A stretch of 64,000 nt of DNA from ATZT02 sp038145175 (GTDB lineage: Bacteria > Actinomycetota > Actinomycetes > S36-B12 > UBA5976), in contig JAYQPE010000002.1 of assembly GCA_038145175.1 (NCBI GenBank), forward strand, positions 124,001-188,000. The letters run 5' to 3'. Shown piece by piece: positions 54,394 to 62,803 of this stretch. Numbering within the stretch: the stretch's first letter is position 1; each line of letters starts with the position of its first letter. The translations under genes and the position numbers were made by a program. The notes beneath the pieces were generated by a model. The model was given only the letters and a program-made list of their open reading frames with translations. It had not been told where the DNA came from and searched no databases.

Positions 54394-57330
54394 ATGACTT
54401 TTTCTCGTCCAGATTTCACTTTTAACAGACCCAGAGGAAAAAGTTCGTATTTACTAATTTCATTAGGTGCTCTTTTTATAGCTCTTCTATCAATATCTGG
54501 TTATTACACGGATTGGCTTTGGTATAGATCTGTAAATGCTTCACAAGTTTATTTGTCAGTGATAGCTTGGCGAATTGGTTTATTTGTTGTTTTTGCAGCA
54601 ATAACAGGATTTGTTATTTGGTTAAATATTTATCTTGCCTATAAGTATCGTCCAATTTATGCATCGGTTACTGCAGATCAATTATCTTTACAAAGATATA
54701 GAGAAGCACTTGATCCAATTAGAAAAACCGTTTTTACGATTGGCCCAATTCTTTTAGGATTCTTAGCTGGTGGATCTGCTTCTGCAGAGTGGAGAAATTG
54801 GTTTCAATGGATTAACTCGACAGAATTTGGCACAAAAGATCCACATTTTGGAATAGATATTAGTTTTTATGTTTTTGATTACCCACTATTACGAAGTTTA
54901 GTTACATTTGGAATTTCAACAATTATTATTTCTGGTTTAGCAAGCGGAATTATTCATTACATTTATGGCGGCATAACTTTACAATCTCCAACACAAAAAG
55001 CAACTAAGTTTGCTCAATCTCAAATATCAATTTTGGTTGCACTACTTTTTGTTATGAAGGCTTATGCGTACTGGTTAGATAGGTACGGTTTGGCTATAAA
55101 ACAAGACACATTATTGGTGGGACTGAAATACGTTGACGTAAATGCCATTTTGCCAGCTAAAAATTTGATGATGTATCTATCTTTGATTGTGGCAATTCTA
55201 TTTTTGATAAATGCTTTTCGAAGAAAATGGTTTGTTCCAAATATTGGTATTGGAGCATTATTAGTGACGGGTGTGTTAATTGGTGGAGTTTATCCAACAG
55301 TTATTCAACAATTTGTAGTTCGTCCAAGCGAAGCAGATAGAGAAGCACCATATATTCAAAGAGCAATAGAAGCCACTAGAGCCTCTTATGGTTTATCGGG
55401 TGTAGAAATTATTGATTATCCGGCAAGTACTGAACCAAATAAAGAAGTAATAAGTAAACAAATTGGAACTATTGAAAAAATAAGACTTATGGATCCTGCA
55501 TTACTTTCACCAACATTTAATCAGTTGCAACAAATTAGAGGTTTTTATTCATTTGCAGACACTCTTGATATAGATCGATATGACTTAAATGGCGATAAAC
55601 AAGGAACAGTAATTGCAGCAAGAGAATTAAATTTAGCTGGAATTCCAAGCGCACAAAGAAATTGGATTAATTCACATTTGGTATATACACATGGATTTGG
55701 AGTAGTAACTGCTAAAGATAACGCGGTAAAAGTTGATGGCCAACCACAATTTACAACTTCAGATATTCCAACAATGGGTGATTTAAAAATTGATCAACCA
55801 AGAATTTATTTTGGAGAAAATTCACCAAGTTATTCGATTGTTGGTGGTGCACAAGGAAGTGACCCAAGAGAATTAGATTATCCAGATGACACAAGTCCAA
55901 ATGGTCAAAGAAATAATACTTACTCCGGAAATGGTGGAGTTCCAATTGGAAACTTCTTTAACAAAGCTCTTTATGCATTAAAGTACCAAGAAATAAATAT
56001 TTTACTTTCGAATTTAGTAAATAATGATTCTAGAATTTTGTATTATCGAGATCCTGCGGAAAGAGTTCAAAGAATCGCACCTTGGTTAACTTTAGATGGA
56101 GATCCATACCCTGCTGTGATTGATGGAAAAATAGTTTGGTTACTTGATGGATATACCTCAACTAATTCTTATCCTTATGCCACAAGAAGTAGTTTAGATA
56201 CAGCCACTGCTGATTCTGTTAACCAAACATCTACTGCTTTAAGAGCTCAAGCGGCTCGACAAATTAATTACATAAGAAATTCAGTAAAAGCAACAGTAGA
56301 TGCTTATAATGGCACAGTCACAATTTATGCTTGGGATGAATCAGATCCAATCTTAAAAGCTTGGGCAAAAGCATTTCCAAATATTGTTAAACCAAAATCT
56401 CAAATGCCAACTGAAGTTATTAATCATGTGAGATATCCAGAGGATTTATTCAAAATACAAAGAGGAATTTTGAGTAAGTATCACGTCAAAGATGCTTTAG
56501 CTTTTTATGGTGGACAAGATTTTTGGATTATTCCAAATGACCCAACCAGACCTGGTGTGCAAGGAGCACAACCTCCATATTATTTACAATTGCAAATGCC
56601 AGGGGATGAAAAGCCAATATTTTCTCTAACAACAACTTTTGCACCTACTAGAAGACAAACTTTGGCATCTTTCATGGCTGTATCAAGTGATCCAAATAAG
56701 GATTATGGAAAAATTCGAATTCTGCAACTTCCAAGAAATACAACAATTCCTGGGCCAACTCAAGTGCAAAATAATTTTGAATCCGATCCAGATGTAGGTG
56801 CATTATTGTCACTACTTAGAAGAGGTGGCTCTGATGTTGAATTAGGAAATCTATTGTCTCTTCCTATTGGGGGAGGACTTTTATATGTTGAACCAGTTTA
56901 TGTTCGAGCAACAGCCGGAGAAAGTTATCCATTATTAAGAAAAGTTTTAGCTTCATTTGGACAAAAAGTTGTTTTCGAAGATAATATTCAAGATGCCATT
57001 AATGCATTGTTTGGTGAAACTTCTACAACCGCTCCACAAACTCCAGAAGATGGATCTGAAGTAACACCACAACCTGATACACCTACTCCATCAGGTGATC
57101 CTGCACTTGATTTAGCAAATGCAATTAGTGATATGCAAAAAGCAATTAGTGATGGTAAAGATGCACTTGCTAAAGGTGACTTTACTGCTTATGGAAAAGC
57201 ACAAAAAGATCTGGAAGATGCACTCGATAGAGCATTGGACGCACAACGTCGTTTAAATTTAATTCCCGAACCAGTAACTAATGATGAAGTAACACCTGCT
57301 AATTTTTCTTCTAAAGTTAACTTGAATTAG
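54394..57330 (+). CDS. UPF0182 family membrane protein
   Basis: Large membrane protein of 978 aa typical of actinobacteria. The first 310 residues hold about seven hydrophobic helices, starting SYLLISLGALFIALLSISGY. A long extracytoplasmic part follows, with conserved-looking stretches such as YTHGFGVVTAKDNAVK, RIAPWLTLDGDPYP and NHVRYPEDLFKIQRGILSKY. The end is Pro/Thr-rich, then a helical region with Ala/Asp/Lys repeats. The length is usual for the family. The function is unknown, although it is widely kept, which suggests an envelope role. It has its own promoter. Confidence 0.9.
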   Translation: MTFSRPDFTFNRPRGKSSYLLISLGALFIALLSISGYYTDWLWYRSVNASQVYLSVIAWRIGLFVVFAAITGFVIWLNIYLAYKYRPIYASVTADQLSLQRYREALDPIRKTVFTIGPILLGFLAGGSASAEWRNWFQWINSTEFGTKDPHFGIDISFYVFDYPLLRSLVTFGISTIIISGLASGIIHYIYGGITLQSPTQKATKFAQSQISILVALLFVMKAYAYWLDRYGLAIKQDTLLVGLKYVDVNAILPAKNLMMYLSLIVAILFLINAFRRKWFVPNIGIGALLVTGVLIGGVYPTVIQQFVVRPSEADREAPYIQRAIEATRASYGLSGVEIIDYPASTEPNKEVISKQIGTIEKIRLMDPALLSPTFNQLQQIRGFYSFADTLDIDRYDLNGDKQGTVIAARELNLAGIPSAQRNWINSHLVYTHGFGVVTAKDNAVKVDGQPQFTTSDIPTMGDLKIDQPRIYFGENSPSYSIVGGAQGSDPRELDYPDDTSPNGQRNNTYSGNGGVPIGNFFNKALYALKYQEINILLSNLVNNDSRILYYRDPAERVQRIAPWLTLDGDPYPAVIDGKIVWLLDGYTSTNSYPYATRSSLDTATADSVNQTSTALRAQAARQINYIRNSVKATVDAYNGTVTIYAWDESDPILKAWAKAFPNIVKPKSQMPTEVINHVRYPEDLFKIQRGILSKYHVKDALAFYGGQDFWIIPNDPTRPGVQGAQPPYYLQLQMPGDEKPIFSLTTTFAPTRRQTLASFMAVSSDPNKDYGKIRILQLPRNTTIPGPTQVQNNFESDPDVGALLSLLRRGGSDVELGNLLSLPIGGGLLYVEPVYVRATAGESYPLLRKVLASFGQKVVFEDNIQDAINALFGETSTTAPQTPEDGSEVTPQPDTPTPSGDPALDLANAISDMQKAISDGKDALAKGDFTAYGKAQKDLEDALDRALDAQRRLNLIPEPVTNDEVTPANFSSKVNLN

Positions 57331-57368
57331 TTCATAAATCTGCTCTGCATTAGCATTAAGAGATACGA

Positions 57369-57445
57369 CGCGGGGTGGAGCAGCTCGGTAGCTCGCTGGG
57401 CTCATAACCCAGAGGTCATAGGTTCAAATCCTGTCCCCGCTACCA
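57369..57445 (+). tRNA. Initiator tRNA-fMet (CAT)
   Basis: 77 nt with encoded CCA. Anticodon CAT is in the loop CTCATAA. The initiator marks are visible: position 1 (C) does not pair with position 72 (T), and the anticodon stem ends in three G-C pairs (GGG/CCC). T-arm GGTTCAAATCC is normal. A terminator follows at 57450. Confidence 0.97.
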
Positions 57446-57449
57446 CTAA

Positions 57450-57490
57450 AGAAGGCCGGTAAAAATCACACCGGTCTTCTTTTTTATTTT
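57450..57490 (+). terminator. Terminator after tRNA-fMet
   Basis: AGAAGGCCGGT (57450-57460), 9-nt loop, ACCGGTCTTCT (57470-57480), then TTTTTATTTT. One G-T pair in an 11-bp stem. Confidence 0.88.
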
Positions 57491-57504
57491 TAATTGGTTA
57501 AGCA

Positions 57505-57510
57505 TAGAGT
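57505..57510 (+). promoter_or_regulatory. Leaderless-type -10 element, TAGAGT
   Basis: TAGAGT ends 6 nt before ATG 57517; a GTG immediately after it (57511) would be too close to serve as a leaderless start. Confidence 0.5.
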
Positions 57511-57516
57511 GTGAAT

Positions 57517-58911
57517 ATGGAGCAAAATCAAGTGTCTTTTGAAAAAAAGAAATTAGGAAAGATTTTCTTAACTGCTCCTGGTCCTTCAACTAGAAAAATG
57601 TTTTCTTATCTTTTAAGAGCAAGAAAAGATCCTGCAGGATTCTTAGTTGAAATGAGAAAAAAATATGGAAATGTTGTGCAATTTCCATTACCAATTTTGC
57701 CAGTTTATTTAGTTTCCCATCCACAAGATGTTGATCGGGTCATGCGAGTTAATGCCAGAAATTATGGAAAAAAAACTATTCAATATAAAAATTTAGCTCT
57801 AGTAACAGGGGATGGATTATTAGCTGCAGATACACCTAGTTGGAAAAGACAAAGAAAACTAATTCAGCCTGCATTTCATCACGAGGCAATTTTAAGAGTT
57901 GGTCCCGATACAGTTTTAGTAACAGATCGTTTATTGAATAAATGGAATAAATTAATTGATAATTCAATTATTGATATAGATGATGACATGATGCATGCTG
58001 CTTTAGAAATTGTTGGCAGATCTTTATTTGGCACAGATTTAGCCGGAGATGTTGAAAAAACCGCGGAAGCTACATTAGATGCTCTAGATATTATTGTGGC
58101 AAGAGCAAGAACACCAATTACATTTCCAAAATGGATGCCAACTCCTAATAATAGAAAATTAGCGAAAGCTCTAAAACAACTCGATTCTGCAGTTGCAAGA
58201 ATTCTTGAAGAAAGAAAAAAAATAACAGCAAAACCTGGATTAGATCGCGAAGTAGATATGTTGGATTTATTACTCGCCGCACATGATGAAGAAGGAGCAT
58301 TAAATAGTAAAGAGTTGAGAGATCAAATAGTCACTTTTATAGTTGCAGGCCATGAAACAGTCGCAAGTTCTTTAACTTGGACTTGGTGGCTACTAGGAAC
58401 TCATCCGGATGTGCAAAAAAAATTACAAAACGAAGTTGATCAAGTGCTAAATGGAAGAGCTCCTGGTGTAGCAGATGTTGATAATTTGGCTTATACAAAA
58501 GCAGTTGTTGATGAAGCATTGAGAGTTTATCCTCCAGGTTGGGTAGTAAGTAGAAGAACTTTAGAAAAAGATGAACTTGGAGGTTATGAAATTCCAGAAA
58601 ATTCTGTAATTATTATTTCTCCCTGGACAACTCATCGACATCCTGAAGCTTGGCTCGAAGCAGAAAAGTTTAATCCAGATAGATTTTTACCAAGTGCTCC
58701 AACTCCTGAAAGAGGAACATACTTGCCATTTGGAATTGGACCAAGAATGTGTATTGGAAAAGATTTTGCGCTTTTAGAAAGCGTTCTATTAATTGCAAGA
58801 GTTGCTCAAAAATGGAATATATCCGCTGCTGGCCCAGAACCATTTCCAAAAGCTTTAGTTATGGTCAGACCTGACGGGGGATTACCAATGCATATTTCGA
58901 GAAGAAATTAA
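57517..58911 (+). CDS. Cytochrome P450
   Basis: Haem monooxygenase of 464 aa. Visible motifs: I-helix FIVAGHETVASSLTW (about 270-284), ExxR in EALRVYPPGW (about 332), and the haem-binding loop PFGIGPRMCIGKDFALLES with the thiolate Cys at about 412. The haem loop and the PERF-like FNPDRFLP segment resemble the CYP4/CYP102-like branch common in bacteria. No ferredoxin or reductase gene is adjacent, so its redox partner is elsewhere. ATG 57517 is preferred from the -10 spacing. The end overlaps the convergent hisN gene by 4 nt. The substrate is unknown. Confidence 0.93.
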   Translation: MEQNQVSFEKKKLGKIFLTAPGPSTRKMFSYLLRARKDPAGFLVEMRKKYGNVVQFPLPILPVYLVSHPQDVDRVMRVNARNYGKKTIQYKNLALVTGDGLLAADTPSWKRQRKLIQPAFHHEAILRVGPDTVLVTDRLLNKWNKLIDNSIIDIDDDMMHAALEIVGRSLFGTDLAGDVEKTAEATLDALDIIVARARTPITFPKWMPTPNNRKLAKALKQLDSAVARILEERKKITAKPGLDREVDMLDLLLAAHDEEGALNSKELRDQIVTFIVAGHETVASSLTWTWWLLGTHPDVQKKLQNEVDQVLNGRAPGVADVDNLAYTKAVVDEALRVYPPGWVVSRRTLEKDELGGYEIPENSVIIISPWTTHRHPEAWLEAEKFNPDRFLPSAPTPERGTYLPFGIGPRMCIGKDFALLESVLLIARVAQKWNISAAGPEPFPKALVMVRPDGGLPMHISRRN

Positions 58912-59690
58912 TTAATATTTTTTAAAACTTCCTTGTGAAGTAAACCGTTTGTTGTCACTAGACTTTTATCTTCCAAAGGATCTCCACCTTCAAGTGAGGT
59001 GGCAGTGCCACCAGCTTCGGTAATTATTGGAATTAAAGCGGCCATGTCCCAAATAGCTAATTTTGGTTCCATTGAAAAATCAATTGAACCTTCAGCAACC
59101 ATCATATGAATTATAAAATCTCCAAAACCTCTTGCTCGCCAAACTTTTTTAAGTAATTTTTCAAAGTTTTCTTCCTGATCTCTTTTTGCCCATCTTTCTT
59201 GGCTGGAATAACCAAAGTATGCATCTTCAATTTTAGAAACTTTTGAAACTTGAAGTTTTCTTTCTTTTATAAAATTATTCGTATGTGTTCTTAAATAAGA
59301 TCCGTGACCAATGGCGCCAAACCATCTTCTACCAAGAGCTGGAGCCGACACCATTCCCACTTGCATTTTGTTGTCAATTCGTAGTCCAATTAACGTGCCC
59401 CAAAATGGCACTCCACGAACAAAATTTTTAGTTCCATCAATTGGATCTAATATCCACTCACGATTACTAACTCCCTCAACGCCAAATTCTTCTCCAATTA
59501 TTGAGTCTGTTGATGAGTAATCCAAAATTAATTTTCTTAATTCTTCTTCTACTTTTTTATCAGCGTCGCTTACTGGAGTTAAATCAGGCTTTGTCTCAAT
59601 AACTAAATCAAGCGCACCAAAGCGAGCCATTGAAATTTCATCTGCCAAATCGGCAAGTTTTTGGCAGAAATCAAGGTCTTTTTGACTCAT
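58908..59690 (-). CDS. hisN: Histidinol-phosphatase, IMPase family
   Basis: Magnesium-dependent phosphatase of 260 aa. Metal-site motifs: GEEFG at about 70, WILDPIDGTKNFVRGVPFWG at about 85-105, and WDMAALIPIITEAGG at about 210. Actinobacterial HisN, the last phosphatase step before histidinol, belongs to this family; inositol monophosphatase activity is the alternative. TAAGAT ends 6 nt before its ATG on the minus strand, overlapping the rsgA stop codon, so it may have its own leaderless transcript as well as being read from aroA-rsgA. The gene order aroA-rsgA-hisN is common in actinobacteria. Confidence 0.85.
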   Translation of the reverse strand: MSQKDLDFCQKLADLADEISMARFGALDLVIETKPDLTPVSDADKKVEEELRKLILDYSSTDSIIGEEFGVEGVSNREWILDPIDGTKNFVRGVPFWGTLIGLRIDNKMQVGMVSAPALGRRWFGAIGHGSYLRTHTNNFIKERKLQVSKVSKIEDAYFGYSSQERWAKRDQEENFEKLLKKVWRARGFGDFIIHMMVAEGSIDFSMEPKLAIWDMAALIPIITEAGGTATSLEGGDPLEDKSLVTTNGLLHKEVLKNIN

Positions 59691-59696
59691 AAAAAT

Positions 59697-59702
59697 ATCT
59701 TA
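59697..59702 (-). promoter_or_regulatory. Leaderless-type -10 element of hisN, TAAGAT
   Basis: On the minus strand TAAGAT is followed by 6 nt and ATG 59690. The TAA of this hexamer is also the rsgA stop codon. Confidence 0.45.
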
Positions 59703-60710
59703 ATCGACGTTTTTCTCTAAAGATAAAAGAAGTCTTCGAAAGGAATCTAGACGATTAAGTAATTGTGGATTACCAGCGTTATTTTTTTCTATTTCGCAAG
59801 TTGAATCTAAATGTTTACAATTTTTTTGACATTTTAAAGAAAATTCAAGTAAATCAGGAAATCCTTCAAGTATCTGCTCAATCTCAAAATGGGCTAATCC
59901 AAAAGACCGAATTCCTGGTGTATCAATGATGCAGGTTGTTTCATTTAGTGACAGAGCAAATGCAGAAGTAGACGTATGTTTACCTCTACCTGTGACTTCG
60001 TTTACATCTCCAGTCCTTCTATTAGCTTGTGGAATCAATCGATTAACAAGTGAAGATTTTCCAACACCAGATGGACCGATAAAAACTGTTGTTTTGTTGG
60101 CTAGTTGCTTATTAATTTCTTCTAAATTCGAAATCTTGTTTGTTGCTATAATCTTAATATTTAATGGTTCATAAAATTTCAATAATTCACCTTCATTCTT
60201 CAAATCAGTTTTTGTTGCAACTATAAATGGTTCAGCCCCTGCCAATTTTGCAGCAACTATTGTCCTATCAATTAATCTAGTGTTTGGTTCAGGATTAGTT
60301 GTCGAAGTAACTATTGCAACAGCATCGACATTAGAGACTAAAATTTTTTCAGTAGAATCAATATCGTCGCTACTTTTGGTTAAGGTATTTTTTCTTTCAT
60401 TAACTTTTATTATGCGAGCCATGTTTTCAGGATTATTTTCGTCGACTCCAACAATTTCAACCAAATCGCCAACTACAACACCTTTTCTGCCAAGATCTCT
60501 AGCTTTTATTGCATAGATATTTGTATTTGAATTTTTTAGATGTACGGTAAATCTTCCTCGATCAACAGTTATTACCGTTCCCGTTATGGAATTTTTATGC
60601 GTTGGACGATCTTTAGTTCTAGGACGAGATTTATGTTTTCCAGGTCTTTGACGAATGTCATCTTCATCATAGTCGTGGAATTTATTCACGAATTTACCAT
60701 TGAAGTCCAC
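59700..60710 (-). CDS. rsgA: Small-subunit assembly GTPase RsgA
   Basis: Circularly permuted GTPase that checks late 30S assembly, 336 aa. An OB-type N-terminal RNA-binding region (about 40-110) comes first, then G4 VATKTDLKN, G1 IGPSGVGKSSLVNRL at about 211 and G3 DTPGIRSFGL at about 263, the permuted order. The C-terminal zinc knuckle reads CQKNCKHLDSTCEIE. The N-terminal 40 residues are very basic (RPGKHKSRPRTKDRPTHKN). ATG 60710 lies inside the end of aroA, a 25-nt overlap; a GTG seven codons later is an alternative start. Confidence 0.92.
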   Translation of the reverse strand: MDFNGKFVNKFHDYDEDDIRQRPGKHKSRPRTKDRPTHKNSITGTVITVDRGRFTVHLKNSNTNIYAIKARDLGRKGVVVGDLVEIVGVDENNPENMARIIKVNERKNTLTKSSDDIDSTEKILVSNVDAVAIVTSTTNPEPNTRLIDRTIVAAKLAGAEPFIVATKTDLKNEGELLKFYEPLNIKIIATNKISNLEEINKQLANKTTVFIGPSGVGKSSLVNRLIPQANRRTGDVNEVTGRGKHTSTSAFALSLNETTCIIDTPGIRSFGLAHFEIEQILEGFPDLLEFSLKCQKNCKHLDSTCEIEKNNAGNPQLLNRLDSFRRLLLSLEKNVD

Positions 60711-61969
60711 ATTTTTTCAAAATTTGGCAAAGTTTTTGAAGTCGTAGAAATATCGTCGACATAAATGTCTTTAATTCTTAAACCAATTACTGCACCAGCT
60801 GTTGCCATGCGATGATCATCAAAAGCTTTCCAAACTCCACCATGCAATTCTTTTGGATTTACTATTAATCCATCTTCAGTTTCAATTGCATCTCCACCTA
60901 GTGCGTTAATATTTTCCACCAGTGCACTTAGTCGATCTGTTTCATGACCTCTTAAATGAGAAATTCCTGTAAATTCTGATTTGGAATTTGCAAATAATGA
61001 AATTGCAACAAGTACAGGAGTTAATTCACCTACATCTTTTAGATTGTAATTAATTCCATTGATCAGGGAATTTCCTTTAAGAGATAAATAATTGGCGCTA
61101 AGTTCAATTTGAGCACCCATCTTAGAAAGTATTTCAATCCAGGCGTTTCCAGCTTGGGTAGTTTGCAAAGGCCAATCTTTTATTTTTACATTTCCAGACG
61201 TAACCATTGCGGCTGCTAAAAAAGGCCCAGCATTTGAAAGATCAGGTTCAATTTTCCAATCTTTTGATTTCATATTTTGTTTTTCAATTCTCCAAGTTGT
61301 TTCATTAAGTTTTAAAGTATTTACACCTACATCTTTTAACATCTCAATCGTCATTTGAATGTGAGGTAGACTTGGTAAATTTTTTCCGATGTGCTTAATA
61401 GTTAAGCCGTTGATAGTTTTTGCACCAATCATCATTAACGCACTGATAAATTGGCTTGATTCGGAAGCATCAATTTCTAATTCTCCTCCAGAAATCTGAC
61501 CGCTTGAATTAATTGAAAACGGTAAGCTTCCTGAATTATGGTCAATCACATTAATGTTTAACTTTTTTAGCGATTCGATAAGTGTTTTCATAGGTCTTTT
61601 TCTTGCTCTTGGATCACCGTCAAAATTTGTAGTTCCTGCTGTTAACGAAGCAAGAGGTGGAACAAATCTCATTACAGTTCCAGCTAATCCGACGTCAATT
61701 GAAATCTCTTCATGTTGATTGATCATTGGTGAAATTTCAACTTTTGAGTCTTGTTTTTTAATTTTGCACCCTAATTTTTCTAGAGCCTCAAGCATCAGAT
61801 TTGTGTCACGTGCAAAAAGAGGATTGAAAACTGTTGAAGGCTTATCACCAAGTGCTGCTAACACAAATGCACGATTAGTTGCAGATTTTGAGCCTGGAAT
61901 TTCTAGAGTCGTATCAATAGCAAAATTAATCGTTGGGGCATGCCATTCACGCTTAGAATTATTACTCAT
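60686..61969 (-). CDS. aroA: 3-phosphoshikimate 1-carboxyvinyltransferase (EPSP synthase)
   Basis: Shikimate pathway enzyme joining shikimate-3-phosphate and PEP, 427 aa. IPGSKSATNRAFVLAALG binds shikimate-3-phosphate, GLAGTVMRFVPPLASL is the actinobacterial form of the GNAGT motif, RARKRPMKTLIESL follows, and FDDHRMATAGAVIGLRI is the C-terminal hallmark. ATG 61969 is chosen: the protein then starts MSNNSKREWHAPTINF, and TAGTCT lies 8 nt upstream. A longer frame to 62089 would run 80 nt into the divergent SRAP gene and has no family likeness. First gene of aroA-rsgA-hisN. Confidence 0.94.
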   Translation of the reverse strand: MSNNSKREWHAPTINFAIDTTLEIPGSKSATNRAFVLAALGDKPSTVFNPLFARDTNLMLEALEKLGCKIKKQDSKVEISPMINQHEEISIDVGLAGTVMRFVPPLASLTAGTTNFDGDPRARKRPMKTLIESLKKLNINVIDHNSGSLPFSINSSGQISGGELEIDASESSQFISALMMIGAKTINGLTIKHIGKNLPSLPHIQMTIEMLKDVGVNTLKLNETTWRIEKQNMKSKDWKIEPDLSNAGPFLAAAMVTSGNVKIKDWPLQTTQAGNAWIEILSKMGAQIELSANYLSLKGNSLINGINYNLKDVGELTPVLVAISLFANSKSEFTGISHLRGHETDRLSALVENINALGGDAIETEDGLIVNPKELHGGVWKAFDDHRMATAGAVIGLRIKDIYVDDISTTSKTLPNFEKMWTSMVNS

Positions 61970-62009
61970 TGAATCTAAGACTACCTTGCGTGCGTAAAAT
62001 TCACTTGTT

Positions 62010-62696
62010 ATGTGTGGAAGATATGCAGCTAATAGAGACACCGGCACTCTCACTGAAGTTTTTAATATTAAACAACTTCCAGAAATCATTCTCGAGCCAA
62101 ATTACAATATTTCGCCAACTTTAAATTCGTATGTAATTACTCAAAATGAAAATGAAGATCGAATATTAAATGTTATGGGGTGGGGACTGATTCCATCTTG
62201 GGCTAAAGATAATTCCATGATGGCCAAAATGATTAATGCAAGATTTGAAACTGTTGAAGTTAAACCATCTTTTAGAAGTGCTTTCATAAAGAGACGTTGC
62301 ATAATCCCAATGGATGGATATTACGAATGGTTTAGACCAGAAGATCCAAAAGAAAAAAAACAACCTTATTTCATAAAAGCAAAAGATAAACCCTTACTGG
62401 CAGTCGCTGGGATTTATGAGAAGTGGCAAAATCCAAAAATGGAAAATGAAATAATTACATCTTTTTCAGTGATAACCACTCAAGCGACACTCGGTTTGGA
62501 AGTGATTCATGACCGAATGCCTGTAATCGTACCTGATAAAAATTGGACTTCTTGGTTAGATCATAATTTTCAAAATAAAGAAGAAATAAAAAAGTTAATT
62601 GTGACACCACCTAAAAACTATTTTGAATATTTTAAAGTAGGTTTTGAAGTTAACAACGCAAGAAATAATGGTCCCCAATTAATCAAAGCTATTTAG
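62010..62696 (+). CDS. SOS response-associated (SRAP/HMCES-like) DNA-crosslinking protein
   Basis: SRAP-domain protein of 228 aa that covalently traps abasic sites in single-stranded DNA. The catalytic Cys2 follows the initiator Met (MCGRYA), which fixes ATG 62010. Other conserved parts are NISPT, GWGLIPSWAKD, INARFETV, RRCIIPMDGYYEW with the active Glu, and IHDRMPVIVP with the catalytic His. TAAAAT (61995-62000) ends 9 nt upstream as a likely -10. Divergent from aroA across 40 nt, the same neighbourhood as in mycobacteria. Confidence 0.93.
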   Translation: MCGRYAANRDTGTLTEVFNIKQLPEIILEPNYNISPTLNSYVITQNENEDRILNVMGWGLIPSWAKDNSMMAKMINARFETVEVKPSFRSAFIKRRCIIPMDGYYEWFRPEDPKEKKQPYFIKAKDKPLLAVAGIYEKWQNPKMENEIITSFSVITTQATLGLEVIHDRMPVIVPDKNWTSWLDHNFQNKEEIKKLIVTPPKNYFEYFKVGFEVNNARNNGPQLIKAI

Positions 62697-62791
62697 GTTG
62701 AAATTTTGAATAATGTTAAATAATCTAAATGGTTTTATGAGGTATTAAGCATAAATTCACTTATCAGCTTTAAGCCAAACTCCAGACACGG

Positions 62792-62797
62792 TAGCGT
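62792..62797 (+). promoter_or_regulatory. Leaderless-type -10 element, TAGCGT
   Basis: TAGCGT ends 6 nt before ATG 62804, with no Shine-Dalgarno. Confidence 0.5.
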
Positions 62798-62803
62798 TTA
62801 GTT

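Noticed and set aside
61970..62089. Longer aroA start at 62089 on the minus strand
   Set aside because: It would overlap the SRAP gene, whose start is fixed by Cys2, and adds sequence foreign to EPSP synthases.
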